Shown piece after piece: positions 12,250 to 24,100 of a stretch of 64,000 nt of DNA (its first letter is position 1; the number at the start of each line of letters is the position of its first letter). The position numbers and the translations under genes are program-made. The notes under the pieces were generated by a model. The model had not been told where the DNA came from. It did no database searches and saw nothing but the letters and a program-made list of their open reading frames with translations. The stretch is from Deuterostichococcus epilithicus (lineage: Eukaryota > Chlorophyta > Trebouxiophyceae > Prasiolales > Stichococcaceae): assembly GCA_033439295.1 (NCBI GenBank), contig JAVTLE010000007.1:1860001-1924000 (forward strand), given 5' to 3'.

Positions 12250-15200
12250 TCAGCGCCTGCGCTTTGGGTCCCTCCGGCCCGGGCTGCGCGACCGGCTGCG
12301 CCTGCTGCCTTTCTGCTTGCTGCTGCGGCTGCGGCCATCGCGCGATCGCGACCGGCTCCTGTGCGAACGCGACGGGCTGCCCCGACCCCTGCTCTTCGAC
12401 CTGCGCTTGGCACGAAAGTGGCAGTTGGAACGGGGGTAGTTGTCTGCGGTGATTCTCTGCAATGCGCTGGCATAGGAACCACACAGCATGCAGGTTTGCC
12501 ACAGCCAGACCCACACATCCCAAGCCCTATCGAATGCACCCTTCTGCGGAGCTCTGAAACCGTTTGATTCCCCATGCGGATGAGGGATGAAGGTCCCCAC
12601 ATGCGGCGAAGTGAGGGTCAGCTTCCGTGACGCCCTGTCTCCAAGGGGCACACAGTGCGGCGCCCGGCGTTGCCCGAGACTTCGACAAAAAGTTGGGAAT
12701 CAGGGCAAGGCGGCACCTGCTCCTGCCGCGGGAGGAGCGGCTGCGGTCTCGCTCCGAGTCGCGCTCCCGCCCCCGCGAGCGCTCCCTGTCCGCCCGCCCG
12801 GCCGCACCGTCCGGCTCGCGATCGCGCCCCATGCGGGAGGAGCGATCCCGATCCCGCTCCCTGCTGCCGCCGCGCCTGCGGATCAAGTGCAACGCGAGAT
12901 GAGGATGGCTGGGCAACGCAGCTCCATCTGGCAGCCGCAGCGCCGTGTTGAGGCGGGCCCCTACGGCGCAGCCTTGCGACAAGACCCTCACTCTTGAGCA
13001 GCCTACGAAGCAAGGCTCCAACAGCGAACCTGTCTGCAATTCAAAATTGCCGGTGAGAGTGCCTGGGTATGGCATCCACCTGGCGGAGGAGGGCTTGGCG
13101 TCGTCCGCCGCGGGCCTCGAGGCCGGCTTCGAGGCGTCCGCCGCCTTTTCCGCCTCCCGCTCCGCCTCGACGGTGAGCTGCGCCCGCCGCACCCGCACCC
13201 TGTCCTCTATCTGCGCCTTGGACAGGCCGCCCTGGTCCTCCAGCTCTTCGCGGTACTCCATGATCGCCAGCTCCACCTGTATGTACAACATAGATATTAT
13301 TATCAATGTTGAAAGATATGTAAAATCGTGGGACGTCATGCATCAGTTCCGTCGAAACTTGAGTTGCGTGTCAGGACAACAGGGTTCCAGAAATTCGTAT
13401 TGGCATATCCCCGAGTCGAACGCTCGTCCCCAGTCGCCTGTCCGCGCCTGAGCCTGGGTGCAGGGCGGCAGGCGGTGCGCATGCGCCGCAGCGCGGGCAT
13501 TGCAGCGGGGCGCATGCGCGCACAGCCACAGGCGCGCCGGGGAGTTCCTGGCCACACCGCGGGAGGAGNAGTGGCTCGTTCGCTTGACCCCCCCCACCTT
13601 GCGGGCCCGGGCGCGGCGCTCCTCTTCCTCCCTGTCGGAGCGCTGCACGCCGGCGCGGCTGTCGGGCGGCCGGGCGCTGCTGCCCGGCGCCGCCTCCGGC
13701 AGCGGCGGCTCCGCCGACGGCGACCGCTCCAGGCCTGCACATCAGACGTTCGGTGGCGACCGGTGCATAAGGTTACATGCGATCACATGTCACTGTCGCC
13801 AGACCTTATTTTGGCCACGTCTTCAACTCCGAGCTGGCAGCTATCACACTTGGACACACTGCCATGCAAGACATCAGCTGGAGAGTCCAGCTGGAGACGG
13901 ATAAGCGCCGGCCAGCAGTGATGATTCCTGCGGCGTATGCATGATGATGTATGCAGAGGAGCACGGGCCGGCAGGCCGTGCACGTGGACAGAGTAAAGTT
14001 GCACGATTCGAGGCTCTCGAGATCCAGGAGCGCACCAGGGATGGGAAGCGCAGCTGCAGAGGGGGCCGCCGCAGCCGCGNCGNGCGCCAGCGGCGCGGCC
14101 GGCGGTACGGGCCCCGGGGAGCCGTCGCTGAAGATGTCGTCAGAATGCTGCGGGCTCGCGCCGCCACCGGCAGCCCCGTCCTCATCGTCAATGGTCGTCC
14201 ACCTACAAGCAGCACCAGATATAAGCTCAGTTCACAAACGGAGCCAGCAGGGGGGGAGAAAGAAACTCACAGATAGTCCCGTCTCATGCGGCCATCTGCT
14301 CCAGATGATACTGCAGTGGAGACCCGCTGAGGAGCGGCAATCGGGAGCGCAAACTGTGTCGGCTGTGCAGATGACTCGAGACCGCACGGACTTGCTTTAG
14401 GGTTTAGGCCTTTTGCTCTTAGGCGGCATACAGGTCAATCAGCAAGAGCACGCGTGGGCCTGCGCCTCCACACCTGGACACAGGCTCCGCCGGCCGCGGC
14501 TTTGCAGGCGGCTTGGCTGCCGCCGGCTGCTGCTGCCGCTGCGGCTGCTCTGGCTCCTGGTCCGCAGAGGCNCCCAGCACCGGGCCGGCCGCGCTGGCGT
14601 CGCCGCCGCCGTTTGCAGACTGCCATGTCGAGCTGCTGCCTGCCAGGCCGGCGCCCAGCTGCGTCGCCGCCGCTGCGTCCGCGGCCNCCGCCGCCTCGGG
14701 CGCAAACTGCGCCGCCTGCCGCGGCGCAGGCTGCATGTCGCCGCTGAGGTAGGCGTGCAGCGCCAGCAGCCTCGACACCTGACGGCCACAAGGTTGACGA
14801 GTAAGGCATGAGATGTCGACTCCGATGGACAGAGGCAGCTGACTTGCAGATACCCCAGCTGTCCAAACCGTCTTGTCGTGTCCCAGAGGCGCTCTGCTGC
14901 CGTTCACAGCACCACTCCGAGGTCGTGCAAAGCAACATTGCACAGGTGCAAGATCCAAGAGCAATTGATGCACCCCAATCAGCAGGCTTGCGCTCAGTGC
15001 AGCGGTCTGGCACGGTGCAGCACCTGCAGCACAGAGATTCGCGCTGACGAGGTCCGTCTGCTCTTCTCGACCTTTCCCACGCGCAGAAGCGCGCCTAGCG
15101 ACCGTTTCGACACAGGTGTGTAATCATAGAATTGCGCGCACACCTGGTCAGCCACCCCGCCGCGCCGCGACACTCCGTTGCGCCGGCAGCGCGTCTCCAG

Positions 15201-17019
15201 CGCCTCCGGCGCCAGCGCCTCCAGTTCCGCTCGCAGCTTCGGGTTGTCCGGGACATCGCCCGCGAGTCCGCCGCGCAGAAACGTAGCCTGTGGCGAAGCC
15301 GACACGGCTCAGCACAGGGCTCGGGACACCCTGCTTCAACGGGACCCTTGCTCAAGCGCTCCGGATTTCAGCCGTGGCTGCCTGGCAACAAGCCCGAGCT
15401 CCTGGTCACACCATGCGTGACCTGTGACGCATACAAGCAGGATGCTCTCCACAGTCGGTGGACCCGGTCCCGGTCCCGGTCGACCTGAAGACTCCACGAT
15501 GCTCAGCGGCGCACCTGGAGGCCATTGAGGATGTCGTCGCTGAAGATGAACCAGTCGCGCCAGACGCGCAGCACGCGTAGAACGTGCCGCCGCAGCCCCT
15601 CCTGTAGATGCCACGGGTGTCTATGAAGTCAGGACATGCGAATGACTGCTCAGCGAGCGGCTTGTAGCGTCGCCTGGACGAAGAGGCATCGCAGGCTCTG
15701 GTGACATAATGCGATCGTCTCATCCAGCTACAGTTGATGCAACTCTTGTCTCCGGGGCTCGCGTCTCGGCAGCACCGCCCTTGCACCTGCGTCGTGCGGC
15801 TGTGGTTGATGCAACTCTCGTATCGAAGCTCGCATCTCGACAGCCGCCCTCGCACCTGCGCCGTGCGGCTGGGCGCGGCACGGTAGGTCTGCTGCAGCGA
15901 CTCAAAGATGGGAGGCAGCGCATCCTCCAGTCGCGCCCGGTAGCGCGAGGCGTTGCGCACTGGCGCCGTGCTGTTGTGCAGGATGTCTGACGCCAGGAAC
16001 AGGCGCGCAACCTGCAGGGTGCCACACGAGACTCGTCAGCGAGGTGGCTTGTGCAGGCAGCGGCGGGATGCGCACGGCGAGTTACTCCACACAGACTGCT
16101 GGTGAAGTGCTGAAGCAGGGTGTGTCAGCCTGGGACAGGCTGTGTGCACGGTGAGAGCCGGCCCAGGGACACAGCATGCCTTGTGCGGCCAGCAAAACGA
16201 CGAGCTGGAGTGCTCGTCGCTCCAGACATTGCCGCTTGAACATGAGTTCTGAGCAGGAGTGCCAGATGCATGATCTGCGCCAAGGTCTGCACTCCCAGGG
16301 TGCAGAGACCCTGGAAGCTCATGGCACTGGAAGGCAACGGTAGCAGACTTGTAGCTGCAGACAAGTGGGGCACCTTAGTGGGGATGGGCGTCTCGTCCAG
16401 GGTGAGCGCCTCCTGCAGAATGTCCACCACCTCGGCGGCGCAGTCGGCGTGGTCCAGCGCAAACACCATGGCGTCGCGCACGGCGGCCCGCTCCGCAGTC
16501 AGCCCCCGCAGCAGGTCCTCGAACTTGTCGCGTTGCAGGTCGCTCAGCGGCGTGTCCTTGTCCTGTGGAGAGGAGGCAGAAGTAATTTTAATAGCAGAAA
16601 CCTGTTGCTGGTGGTGCTCGAACATGTCGGGCCGCCAGTCGCTCAGCGGCACGTCCTTATCCTGCGCTAGAAACGGGTTTCAAATGGAGCGACAAAATTG
16701 CAGTGACACGAGAAATTCTGTGACACAAACAACCGTAGCAGGCATGTCCTTGTCCTGCGTCAGGAAGGAAGGGTTGCGAGGAAATCTCAGGGGCAGAACC
16801 AACTGCTGCAGTTTCGGGCGGGGGCTTATCCTAGTCTGAAGACAGGCGGCAGACCCTCTAAGTGAAGGCGCCGGCAGTTGCAGCTCATAGATGCGGTTGC
16901 CACACGCAAGCTGGTTGCGGCTCCAGCGGACTATCCCCATAGAGGACACGACGCGATTCGGCCAGGTGATATCACATGTTTGCGCCCCCAACAGCTCCCC
17001 GCGGGAAGCCACACGCCGG

Positions 17020-17070
<51 letters not shown>

Positions 17071-20000
17071 GCTGCTGCAGGCACGACTTCCATCCGCACC
17101 TTGAGCTCGCCGCCGCGCTGCGCGGCAGTCTGGTGGGAGGGGCCAATCACCAGCGTCATGGGCGGCGGAAGCCACCGCTGCCCGCCCTCCAGCATCACAA
17201 AGGGTTCCACCCGCCAGGCCCGCTGCGTGTCGCCTGCGGCAGAAGACAACGCTTGACGATGAGGCTGTGAGGCTTTGATGAAGATGGGGCCTCTGCAAAG
17301 GTGGGGGCATGCGCAGGTGCACTGCCTGATGCATGCGCTGAAGAGCGGGACCGGGGCGCAATGGCCGGAGGATGCTGCCAGAGGATGCGTCGACATCACG
17401 TGTCACGAGGTGGCAAGCACAGGGTCCCTGAGTGCAGCGGGCCCGCCGTGAAAGAGGCAAAGACGACGAGCCTTGGGCAAGGGAGTACAGGCGCCAGCGG
17501 AAGTACGCGTGCTCCGGCGACTGCAGGTTGAACATGAATGCAAACTCCGGGTTGGCGCTCTCCCGCTCCATGATGATCTGCAGGGGGCGGGCAAAAGAAT
17601 CAGCGCGCAGCACCAAGAGGCACTGGAGCAGTCTCTCGCAGGAACGAGCCCTGGCAGGCAGGCAGGCGACAGCAGGTCGAGGAGTCTACGTCCTCAGATT
17701 TTGCGTGAGTAAAGGATCCGTGTATTTTAGTTAAGCAGGCGCTCATCGACAACACGAATCGGTGGGATCAACTGTGCATGAGGATCAAAAACCTGTTCGA
17801 GGTCGGGGCCGTCGCGTAGGACGTACGCCGCCGTCTGGTCGATCACAAAGCGCTGCCGACCGTCCGCCGGCGGCCTCACCTCGATATCCGGGCCCTGCAG
17901 ACACCGGCGCTTCAGGAGCAGGCCTCTGGAAAGCCAGCTGACGGCCTCCCTGCAGCCGTTGCAAGTTGCGCCCAACAGCAAACGTGTAGGGCGGCTCACC
18001 AACGATGACCACCCGGTGCACGAGTGCCTCCCAACGCATTTTGTGAACAGGGAAGCACAGCAGGAGTGTCTGTTGGTCTGTTCGTTTGCAAGAGAGGAAG
18101 TGGTGCACCATGCCACGGTGCTCTTCAGCGCCGCGGCGCTCTGGGGCGGCGTGCGGGTCGGACCATGGCAGCGCTGCCTCCACACCTGGCGGCGGCACCG
18201 CCGCGCCAACTGAAGGCAGCCACAGCGCAGTCCAGATCAGAGCTCTTGCGGACGGTGGCGTGCCTCATTCCCGATGCACTCAGGTCAGGTCCCTGTCTGT
18301 GAGGTGCAGCCAACCTATGCCGCAGGCGAGCTGCGCAGCACTGGCCCATGAAGCGACCAGCTGCGGCCGCTTCAAGAAGGAGCCCATACACACCGCCTTG
18401 CACCGCACTTGCGCCACGCGACCAGATGGCAGCGCATTCGAGCCCGCTGTCCGTATGCACGGTCTCGTTGCGCTGCCTACTGCTGCGGGCAGGCCGCCCG
18501 AGGCCCGGCAGCGCTGCCAGCAGCGCAGATCCCACCAAAAGCACGAGTTCCAGTGGCGCCGTCCACCTTTTGCTGCTGGGGTGCCGGAAGCGGTGAACAG
18601 CGGCGCCGCTGGGAGCGCCACCGCCTTGCCCCACCCCAGCTTGAGTTCTTGCCCGTGCAGCAGGACGCCGTTCAGGTCGTCCTTCGCCTTCTGTGCCCCT
18701 CCCCGCGACTGCATTGTGCATAGGTTACATGCTCAAACCCCCGCGCCCGCAGCGGCGAATTTTCCTGCACAACCCGCCCGCTCGGTCGGCCCAACCTGCA
18801 GCTGCGACCCAACCTCGTCGCAGGAGATGGTGCAGGTGCTGGCAACCGACGCCCAGCCACGCGCATGCAGCATGTGCAGCCACTGCCACTGCTGTGCATC
18901 TTGTGTGGCGTTTTTGTATTCACTTCGTTGCCGTTCAACCGCATCACAGGTGGCAGCCCGTCACTCACCATGAACGCCACAAAGCCGCAGTTGCGGCCCC
19001 GCCGCCGCTGCTCCTCGTCGCGTGGCCACATGATCTTGACGCTCGCGACGGGGCCAAAGCGCCCAAACTCGCGCTTGAGGACCTCCTCGTCCACATCTGG
19101 CGCCAGGTTGCCCACGTATCTGCATTGCAGCAGAACCTCTCTCTCCACAGCCTTAGTTCAGTGCCAGTGGGGTGAAGCAGGGGTGTGAGACCTCGCGACG
19201 CTGCGCTGCTGCATTTACCGGCATGGTGCATCCTAAGCTGCAGCCCTGACACCGGCAAGCAGCGCTCGAAAGACGCTTCTGGCAGCCTGAGAGTGACACG
19301 AGATGCAAATGAAGCAAAGACGACATCCGGGAGGCTCGCACAGATCTGTGATGTACGATTCTTTGTACAGACAGCTGCTGCACGGGAGCATGACTCAGAT
19401 GCAAACTCGGCACAGCTTGGTCGTGTGGGGAGTGGAACTTCGACAAACATTGTTCGTGAAGCAACCCAGGATCGTGGTGCGCACAGGTTCGTAGTGTGGG
19501 GGTCGTTGTCGTCCATGGACCCCAAATAGTCGTCAACGGGCTCGTCCACAAAACCCTGCTCACGGCGCTGCCGCTGCCGCTCCTCCCGCTCCTCCTGCTC
19601 CCTGCCATGCGCAAGGTTCGGACAGTTCACTTCGAATTCTCGACCCGTGTGTGTCGCCCTTACGCCACACTCCACTGCTGTGTGCTCACGCAGCCAGAAC
19701 ATGTGCAGCATGTACGGCGATCTTGAATTGATTACACGACCCACCGCTTGAGGTTCTCCAGCATGAGGTCGATGTTGCGCGGCTTTTTGCCGCCGCCGCC
19801 GCGGCTGGACTGCGGCAGCGGGAACACAGTCTCCTGCGGCTTGGCGGGCTCTGCCTTGACGGCGGCCATTGCGGCCGCCATGCTGGGCGGCACGAAGGAC
19901 GGCACATACTTGCCGCCCGGCTTCTTGGCTGACGAGCTCGCTGCGCGGCAGTGGTTTGCAGCGTTTGAGCCGCAGGGCAGTGCGTGGACTGAATCGGTCA

Positions 20001-20532
20001 CGATGCTCACCTGGTCTTCCACATCCTGGAAAAATCCTTCGAGAGGCATCACATGCATCAGGATTGACCAACCTGCTGCCGGCCTGGAGCCGGGCTGGAT
20101 GGTGCCGCCAGTGACAAATGCCTGTGGCCTTTTCTTCTCCTCCTCGCCGCCAAAGGATGCTACAAAATCATCGTACAGCTGCGCTGCTTCAAGGTCGGCT
20201 CTCTGCAGCAGCAGAAGGGCGTCGTCACACCCCACAAGGTGGCGCACGGTGCATGCCACGACAAACTTGCATAGCAAGCAGGACGCGCCGCAGGACATGC
20301 CAGATGGCGCGTGTGCTAAGCATAGCCAAACCTTCTTCTTGTCAGCCTCCCGCTCCTGGTGTAACTGTGCTTAGGACATCAAGAAGCTTAGTACGACAGT
20401 TGAGATGTCGCACGATTTCCCGCTGCTGCTTGCTGCACGGGCGAACTGTTGCAGTGCATTACTGCCGGTGTTTGCCTGGTATGGAGTTTTCTTTCGGGTG
20501 ATGTTGCCGAATGCCAACGGGTTGCCTCCCAT
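12250..20532 (-). CDS. U2SURP: U2 snRNP-associated SURP protein (SR140; plant RRC1)
   Basis: Splicing factor bound to the U2 snRNP; its Arabidopsis relative RRC1 tunes light-dependent alternative splicing. It starts at MGGNPLAFGNITRKKTPYQ (20532), with an in-frame stop 18 bases upstream. Then come AQLYDDFVASFGGEEEKK and FVTGGTIQPG (about 20100-20200), YVPSFVPPSMAAAMAAVKAE (about 19890) and RNIDLMLENLK. The RRM (about 18680-19120) has YVGNLAPDVDEEVLKREFG and SVKIMWPRDEEQ. The SURP domain is on two exons (17800-17900, 17480-17580), followed by the CID (about 16380-16562, 15880-16015, 15530-15570; ARLFLASDILHNS). Next is a cwf21 helix (IMEYREELEDQGGLSKAQIE, about 13200-13280), and last a C-terminal RS domain (12720-12890, 12250-12420). 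An Ala run is coded by a 16-unit repeat. Five N bases fall in its GC-rich part. Order of domains is exactly that of SR140. Confidence 0.95.
15724..15871 (-). repeat. Tandem echo at the U2SURP CID exon end
   Basis: On the gene strand the exon end reads AGCCGCACGGCGCAG and is followed by donor GTGCGAGGGCGGCTG. About 70 bases further on, AGCCGCACGACGCAG with GTGCAAGGGCGGTGCTG recurs, and the bases between (ending GAGAGTTGCATCAAC and AAGAGTTGCATCAAC) match too. The unit is therefore about 70-78 bases, in two direct copies (15802-15871 and 15724-15801), and covers exon end, donor and early intron. The second copy offers a second usable donor in another position. Confidence 0.85.
16519..16754 (-). 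repeat. Echoes of the U2SURP CID exon start
   Basis: The first 44 bases of the exon (16519-16562; DKDTPLSDLQRDKFE) recur upstream on the gene strand at 16618-16661 with 9 differences in 44, still reading DKDVPLSDWRPDMFE after an AG acceptor. A shorter third copy at 16741-16754 keeps ACAGGACAAGGACATGCC-like sequence (DKDMP). All three start just after an AG, so each could act as a 3' splice site. Confidence 0.88.
17022..17069. repeat. (AGC)16 trinucleotide microsatellite in coding sequence
   Basis: Sixteen perfect AGC units on the + strand, read as GCT codons on the U2SURP strand. They code most of an alanine run between the SURP domain and the CID, a region that is a flexible linker in relatives. 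Perfect units suggest it is young and length-variable. Confidence 0.9.
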
Positions 20533-21117
20533 GACGCCCCCAGCCTATAGCGCATCGCCAGGCGGCACCAGCTGGAGCTTTGCACTTGGGGGGTGATTGT
20601 TGTTCACCCTCCCCAATGCCGCACGCGGACGTGCGACGGCCTCCCTCACCAGCAGCCTGCGGATGAGATCTAGCTGATGCGGATAAGCAATGTGCAAAGC
20701 GATCAATGGCCGGGTGTCGCATTCATCTCCGGCTATTTCATTCACCGCGATTAGCAAGCTAATCGCGCCAGGCCTGGTACAGGTGCGGCACATTGGTCGC
20801 TCAGTTTGCAGAGCTGCAGCCCCAAGCATTGCTGCAGAGAGTTGTTGGCATCCAACTGGTTGTTGCGGAAACGTTTTCGCCACACGGCTTTCAGGTGCAC
20901 ATAATCCGCAGCTGTCACCCGAGTTCGCAAAGAGTGCAACAGCTGTCTCATTGCTGGTTGTGACCGGACGGCATGCGTGCAGACAGGGTGAAATTGACGC
21001 CCTTGTGCCGCTCGACCATGGCGGCACTCCATTCAATTGCTCGGTTGCCAACTCAGCTGTCGCAGCGCTGCTGAACAGTCAACACAGGCCGTGCAGGCTC
21101 GCTCGGAGCAGCCCTGC
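20533..21117. promoter_or_regulatory. Divergent promoter region, U2SURP / CDC27
   Basis: About 585 bases between two start codons facing apart. It holds a perfect inverted repeat at 20746-20767 (arms CGCGATTAGC and GCTAATCGCG, 2-base spacer), the only strong dyad in the stretch. No exon is convincing here; the longer open frames have no family marks. Confidence 0.55.
20746..20767. promoter_or_regulatory. 22-base palindrome in divergent promoter
   Basis: Arms CGCGATTAGC and GCTAATCGCG are perfect complements around AA. A 10-base arm in a gene-free divergent promoter fits a site for a dimeric DNA-binding protein; which protein is not known, and chance remains possible. Confidence 0.45.
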
Positions 21118-24100
21118 ATGTATAACGGACATGATGGAGGACAGCGCGCCTCGCCAGCCACCCAGGACCAGCTGGTGGCCTGCATCGAGGAGTCGCTGGC
21201 GCTGCACTTGCAAGAAAATGCACGCTTCCTGGGCGAACGACTTGTGGCAGAGGCACCCAACGAGGTGAGAAGCTGGGAGGCTGACTTCACACAAGTATGC
21301 ATCTGCCTGTCCGCCAGCGGCTGTGTCACACTGCTGTTCTGGGCAACCTGGGCCTGCGGCGCGTCATGCAGCAGATGGCCACGCCATGGTGAAGGTTGGC
21401 AGGCGACAAACGCTGGACCCTCTTGCTGCAGAAGTACAATCCTTGCTGGCAACGTGCCACACAATCCCTGTTGCTGGCCCGCGCAGAGGCACAAGCACCT
21501 GCTGGCCACGTGCTACATGCGCTGCGACCAGCACTACCGGGCGGCGGCGCTGCTGGAGGGGGAGGGGGCGCCCGAGTGCCGCTACCTGCTGGCGCTGTGC
21601 CTCGTGAAGCTGCCCGGCAAGCTGAACGATGCGCTGGAGGCGCTCATGCCCGGCCGCGACCGCTCCCAGGTATAGATACATGACCAAATGAACCTGTGTT
21701 TGAGGGGATGAGCGGTCGCGCTCACAGGTGCAAGGCCGTCAGCTTGCGGACGGGGACGCCAGGGAGTAGCGCACATGTCCACGCCTTACTACATGGGGGG
21801 TTGATGATGGAAAGCGAGCGGCGGCCCTGGACCATCTCCCTGTCGTGACAGCAGCCGCAGATCTCTTGCTTCCCATGCCTTCAAAAAACCAGATGATCGT
21901 GCAGCGGAGGACCCCACACAAGTTGTCGCGCTGTGCAGGTGCCGCACGGGGCGGCGGGCTTCTTCCAGCTGGGCCGCATCGCGCGCCTGTTGAATAGACC
22001 CGCTGAGGCGGCAGGTTACTTTGCAGAAGCGCTCGCGCTCGACCCTCTGCTTTGGCAGGCCTACGAGGAGCTGTGCTCGCTCGGTGAGGGTTGGAATGGC
22101 GACGAGGCAGCAACGACATTTGCAGGCGCATTGCTGCTCGCAACTTCCCGCAGGGCGCTGACCACGAGAGACCAGCAGCAGCGTCAGAAAACCCGCTTCG
22201 CAGCCCGGCATCATGGCAGCCTGACTATCGTGCACTTTCGGTTCCTGGGCTGTGGCAGACTCTGCAAGCTTCTGCTGCAAGCACACCCTGAGCCGTCCCA
22301 CCTTTCGTACTCCCGCAGACTGCGGCAAGGCGGAGCAGTGGCTGCGGGTCGGCGGCGGCGAGGCCGGCGACGGCGGCGGCGCCGCGCAGCACGCGACCCC
22401 CGGCGCCTTCCCGGGCTTCAGGACTGGCTTCCCGCCCAGCGCGCAGCAGGCGACGCCAACGCGGGACCTGTTCGGCTCGGCGCAGCCGCCGGGAGGGCGG
22501 TATGGTGCCCCGGCGGCGGCGCCGCGCGGCGGGGTGCCGGCCTGGGGGCAGGCCACACCGTACGCGCAGCAGGCAACGCCGTTGCTGCAGTGCGGGCGCG
22601 GCGCCGCGGCCGGCGCCGTGGCGCTGTCGGCAATGTCGCTGCAGCCGCCGCACTCGGCGCACGGCTTTGAGGTGAGCTGGGTGTAAGCTGCGCTGCAAAA
22701 CCCCACGCAGGGCTTCGCCGGTCTTATCATGCCCTTGATTCTGCACTGCGCAGCTACTCCTTGCGTGCGGCGGTCTGCAGCACGAACATACACTGGACCC
22801 CAACTCGTCCTGAGCCCGCCGGCATGCCGCGCAGATGGCCACGCCAATGGCAGTCACGCCTGGCAGCTACCAGACGCCGCCGCCCATGACCAACGGCATG
22901 ACGCCGCCCGCAATCGGCGGGCGGCAGAACATAGGCGGTGCCGCCGGCGCGCTGCATTTCGGCAGCGTTGGCCAGACGCCGGTGGACCAGGGCATTGCGG
23001 GCAGCGGGCCGCATGGTGGTGGTGCTCCGGGCGGCGGGAACGGCCTCAGAGGCGAGAACCACGGCCTGCATCCTGGCGGCGACGGCTTTGGCAACGGCAC
23101 ACCCGCGGACGGCGGCAAGCCCGCCAAGCGGAAAGTGGGCGTCGGCAGCCGCCTCAATTTTATGGCCTCCAGCGCCAGGTGCTCGCATAGCCACGCAGCG
23201 GCCACCTGTCAGCTCGCCCGCCAACCGTGCGCAAGCATGCTGCAGGAGAGGCCCTGGGTCCTGGGTCAGCCTGGCATTCTGTCTTTTTTACAACCTTGTG
23301 CAGATCTCGCCAACCCCAGACTGATCTGAATTGATATGTCCATCTGCAGGGGCCGAAGCAGAGGCACACTGGCGCTGCACCAGCCAGCAACGCCGGCCGG
23401 CAGGCCGGGCCGAGCCGCAACCCCAGGCCTTGCCAGAGCCATAGGTGGGCATTGCTGTGCCTTGCGCATGGAGGAAATCATGACGGTGCCCACGTCTTGA
23501 TGCTGAGCGACTTCGTCGCCTGACGGCATGTGTGCGCCATGTGCCTCACCAGACTGGACTTCTTCGCCTGCAGATGACCGGGCGCCAGGCGGCCAGGAGG
23601 TTGCCGACGGGCCGACGACTGGCGAGCGGGAGGTGCTCCAGCTGCTGCAGGTGGGACGCATGCCATCATCTCAACTTGCACCGCGTGCATCCCCTCGAGC
23701 GCCTGCAGTGTCCACCTGCGCGCATCGGCTCTTCGGGCTGACATGCGTTGGCAGAGTCCAGTCCCCCTGACATGCGATGTGCAGCATGTGTCTGCAAGCA
23801 TCACGCATCAAGGGCGCAATCACTCTCCAAAACTGGGCTTGAGTGGGGAGTGCGCATGAGTGCGCATCAAGTCGTGTGCGCATGGCGACACCCAGGAAGC
23901 AGAGGCTGCCGGCGGCATGACGGCGTCCTTGCGCTCTGAGTGCAGGCGCTGGGCGCAGGGCTGCGGCTGCTGTGCCTGTTCCGGTGCCAGGACGCGCTGA
24001 CTGCCTTCCGGCGGCTGCCGCCCTCGCAGGCCAACACCGGTGCCCCCTCTCGTCTTACCCTCCCTGAACCAATCCCGGGCATGCGGCCGGCCTGGCGGCC

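Noticed and set aside
12587-12997. Arg/Pro-rich + strand frames
   Set aside because: They mirror the RS-domain exon of U2SURP on the other strand; Arg/Ser codons give open frames on both strands.
15724-15871. Possible CRISPR-like or satellite array
   Set aside because: Only two copies, no regular spacers, eukaryotic intron context, and the unit matches an exon edge.
18965-20071. 368-codon - strand open frame
   Set aside because: It is on the U2SURP strand but mostly in a shifted frame and through introns. The true exons (RRM and N-terminal blocks) are in other frames.
21789-22847. 352-codon - strand open frame opposite CDC27
   Set aside because: Antisense to the CDC27 TP-rich loop; Cys/Gly/Ala-rich with no family marks.
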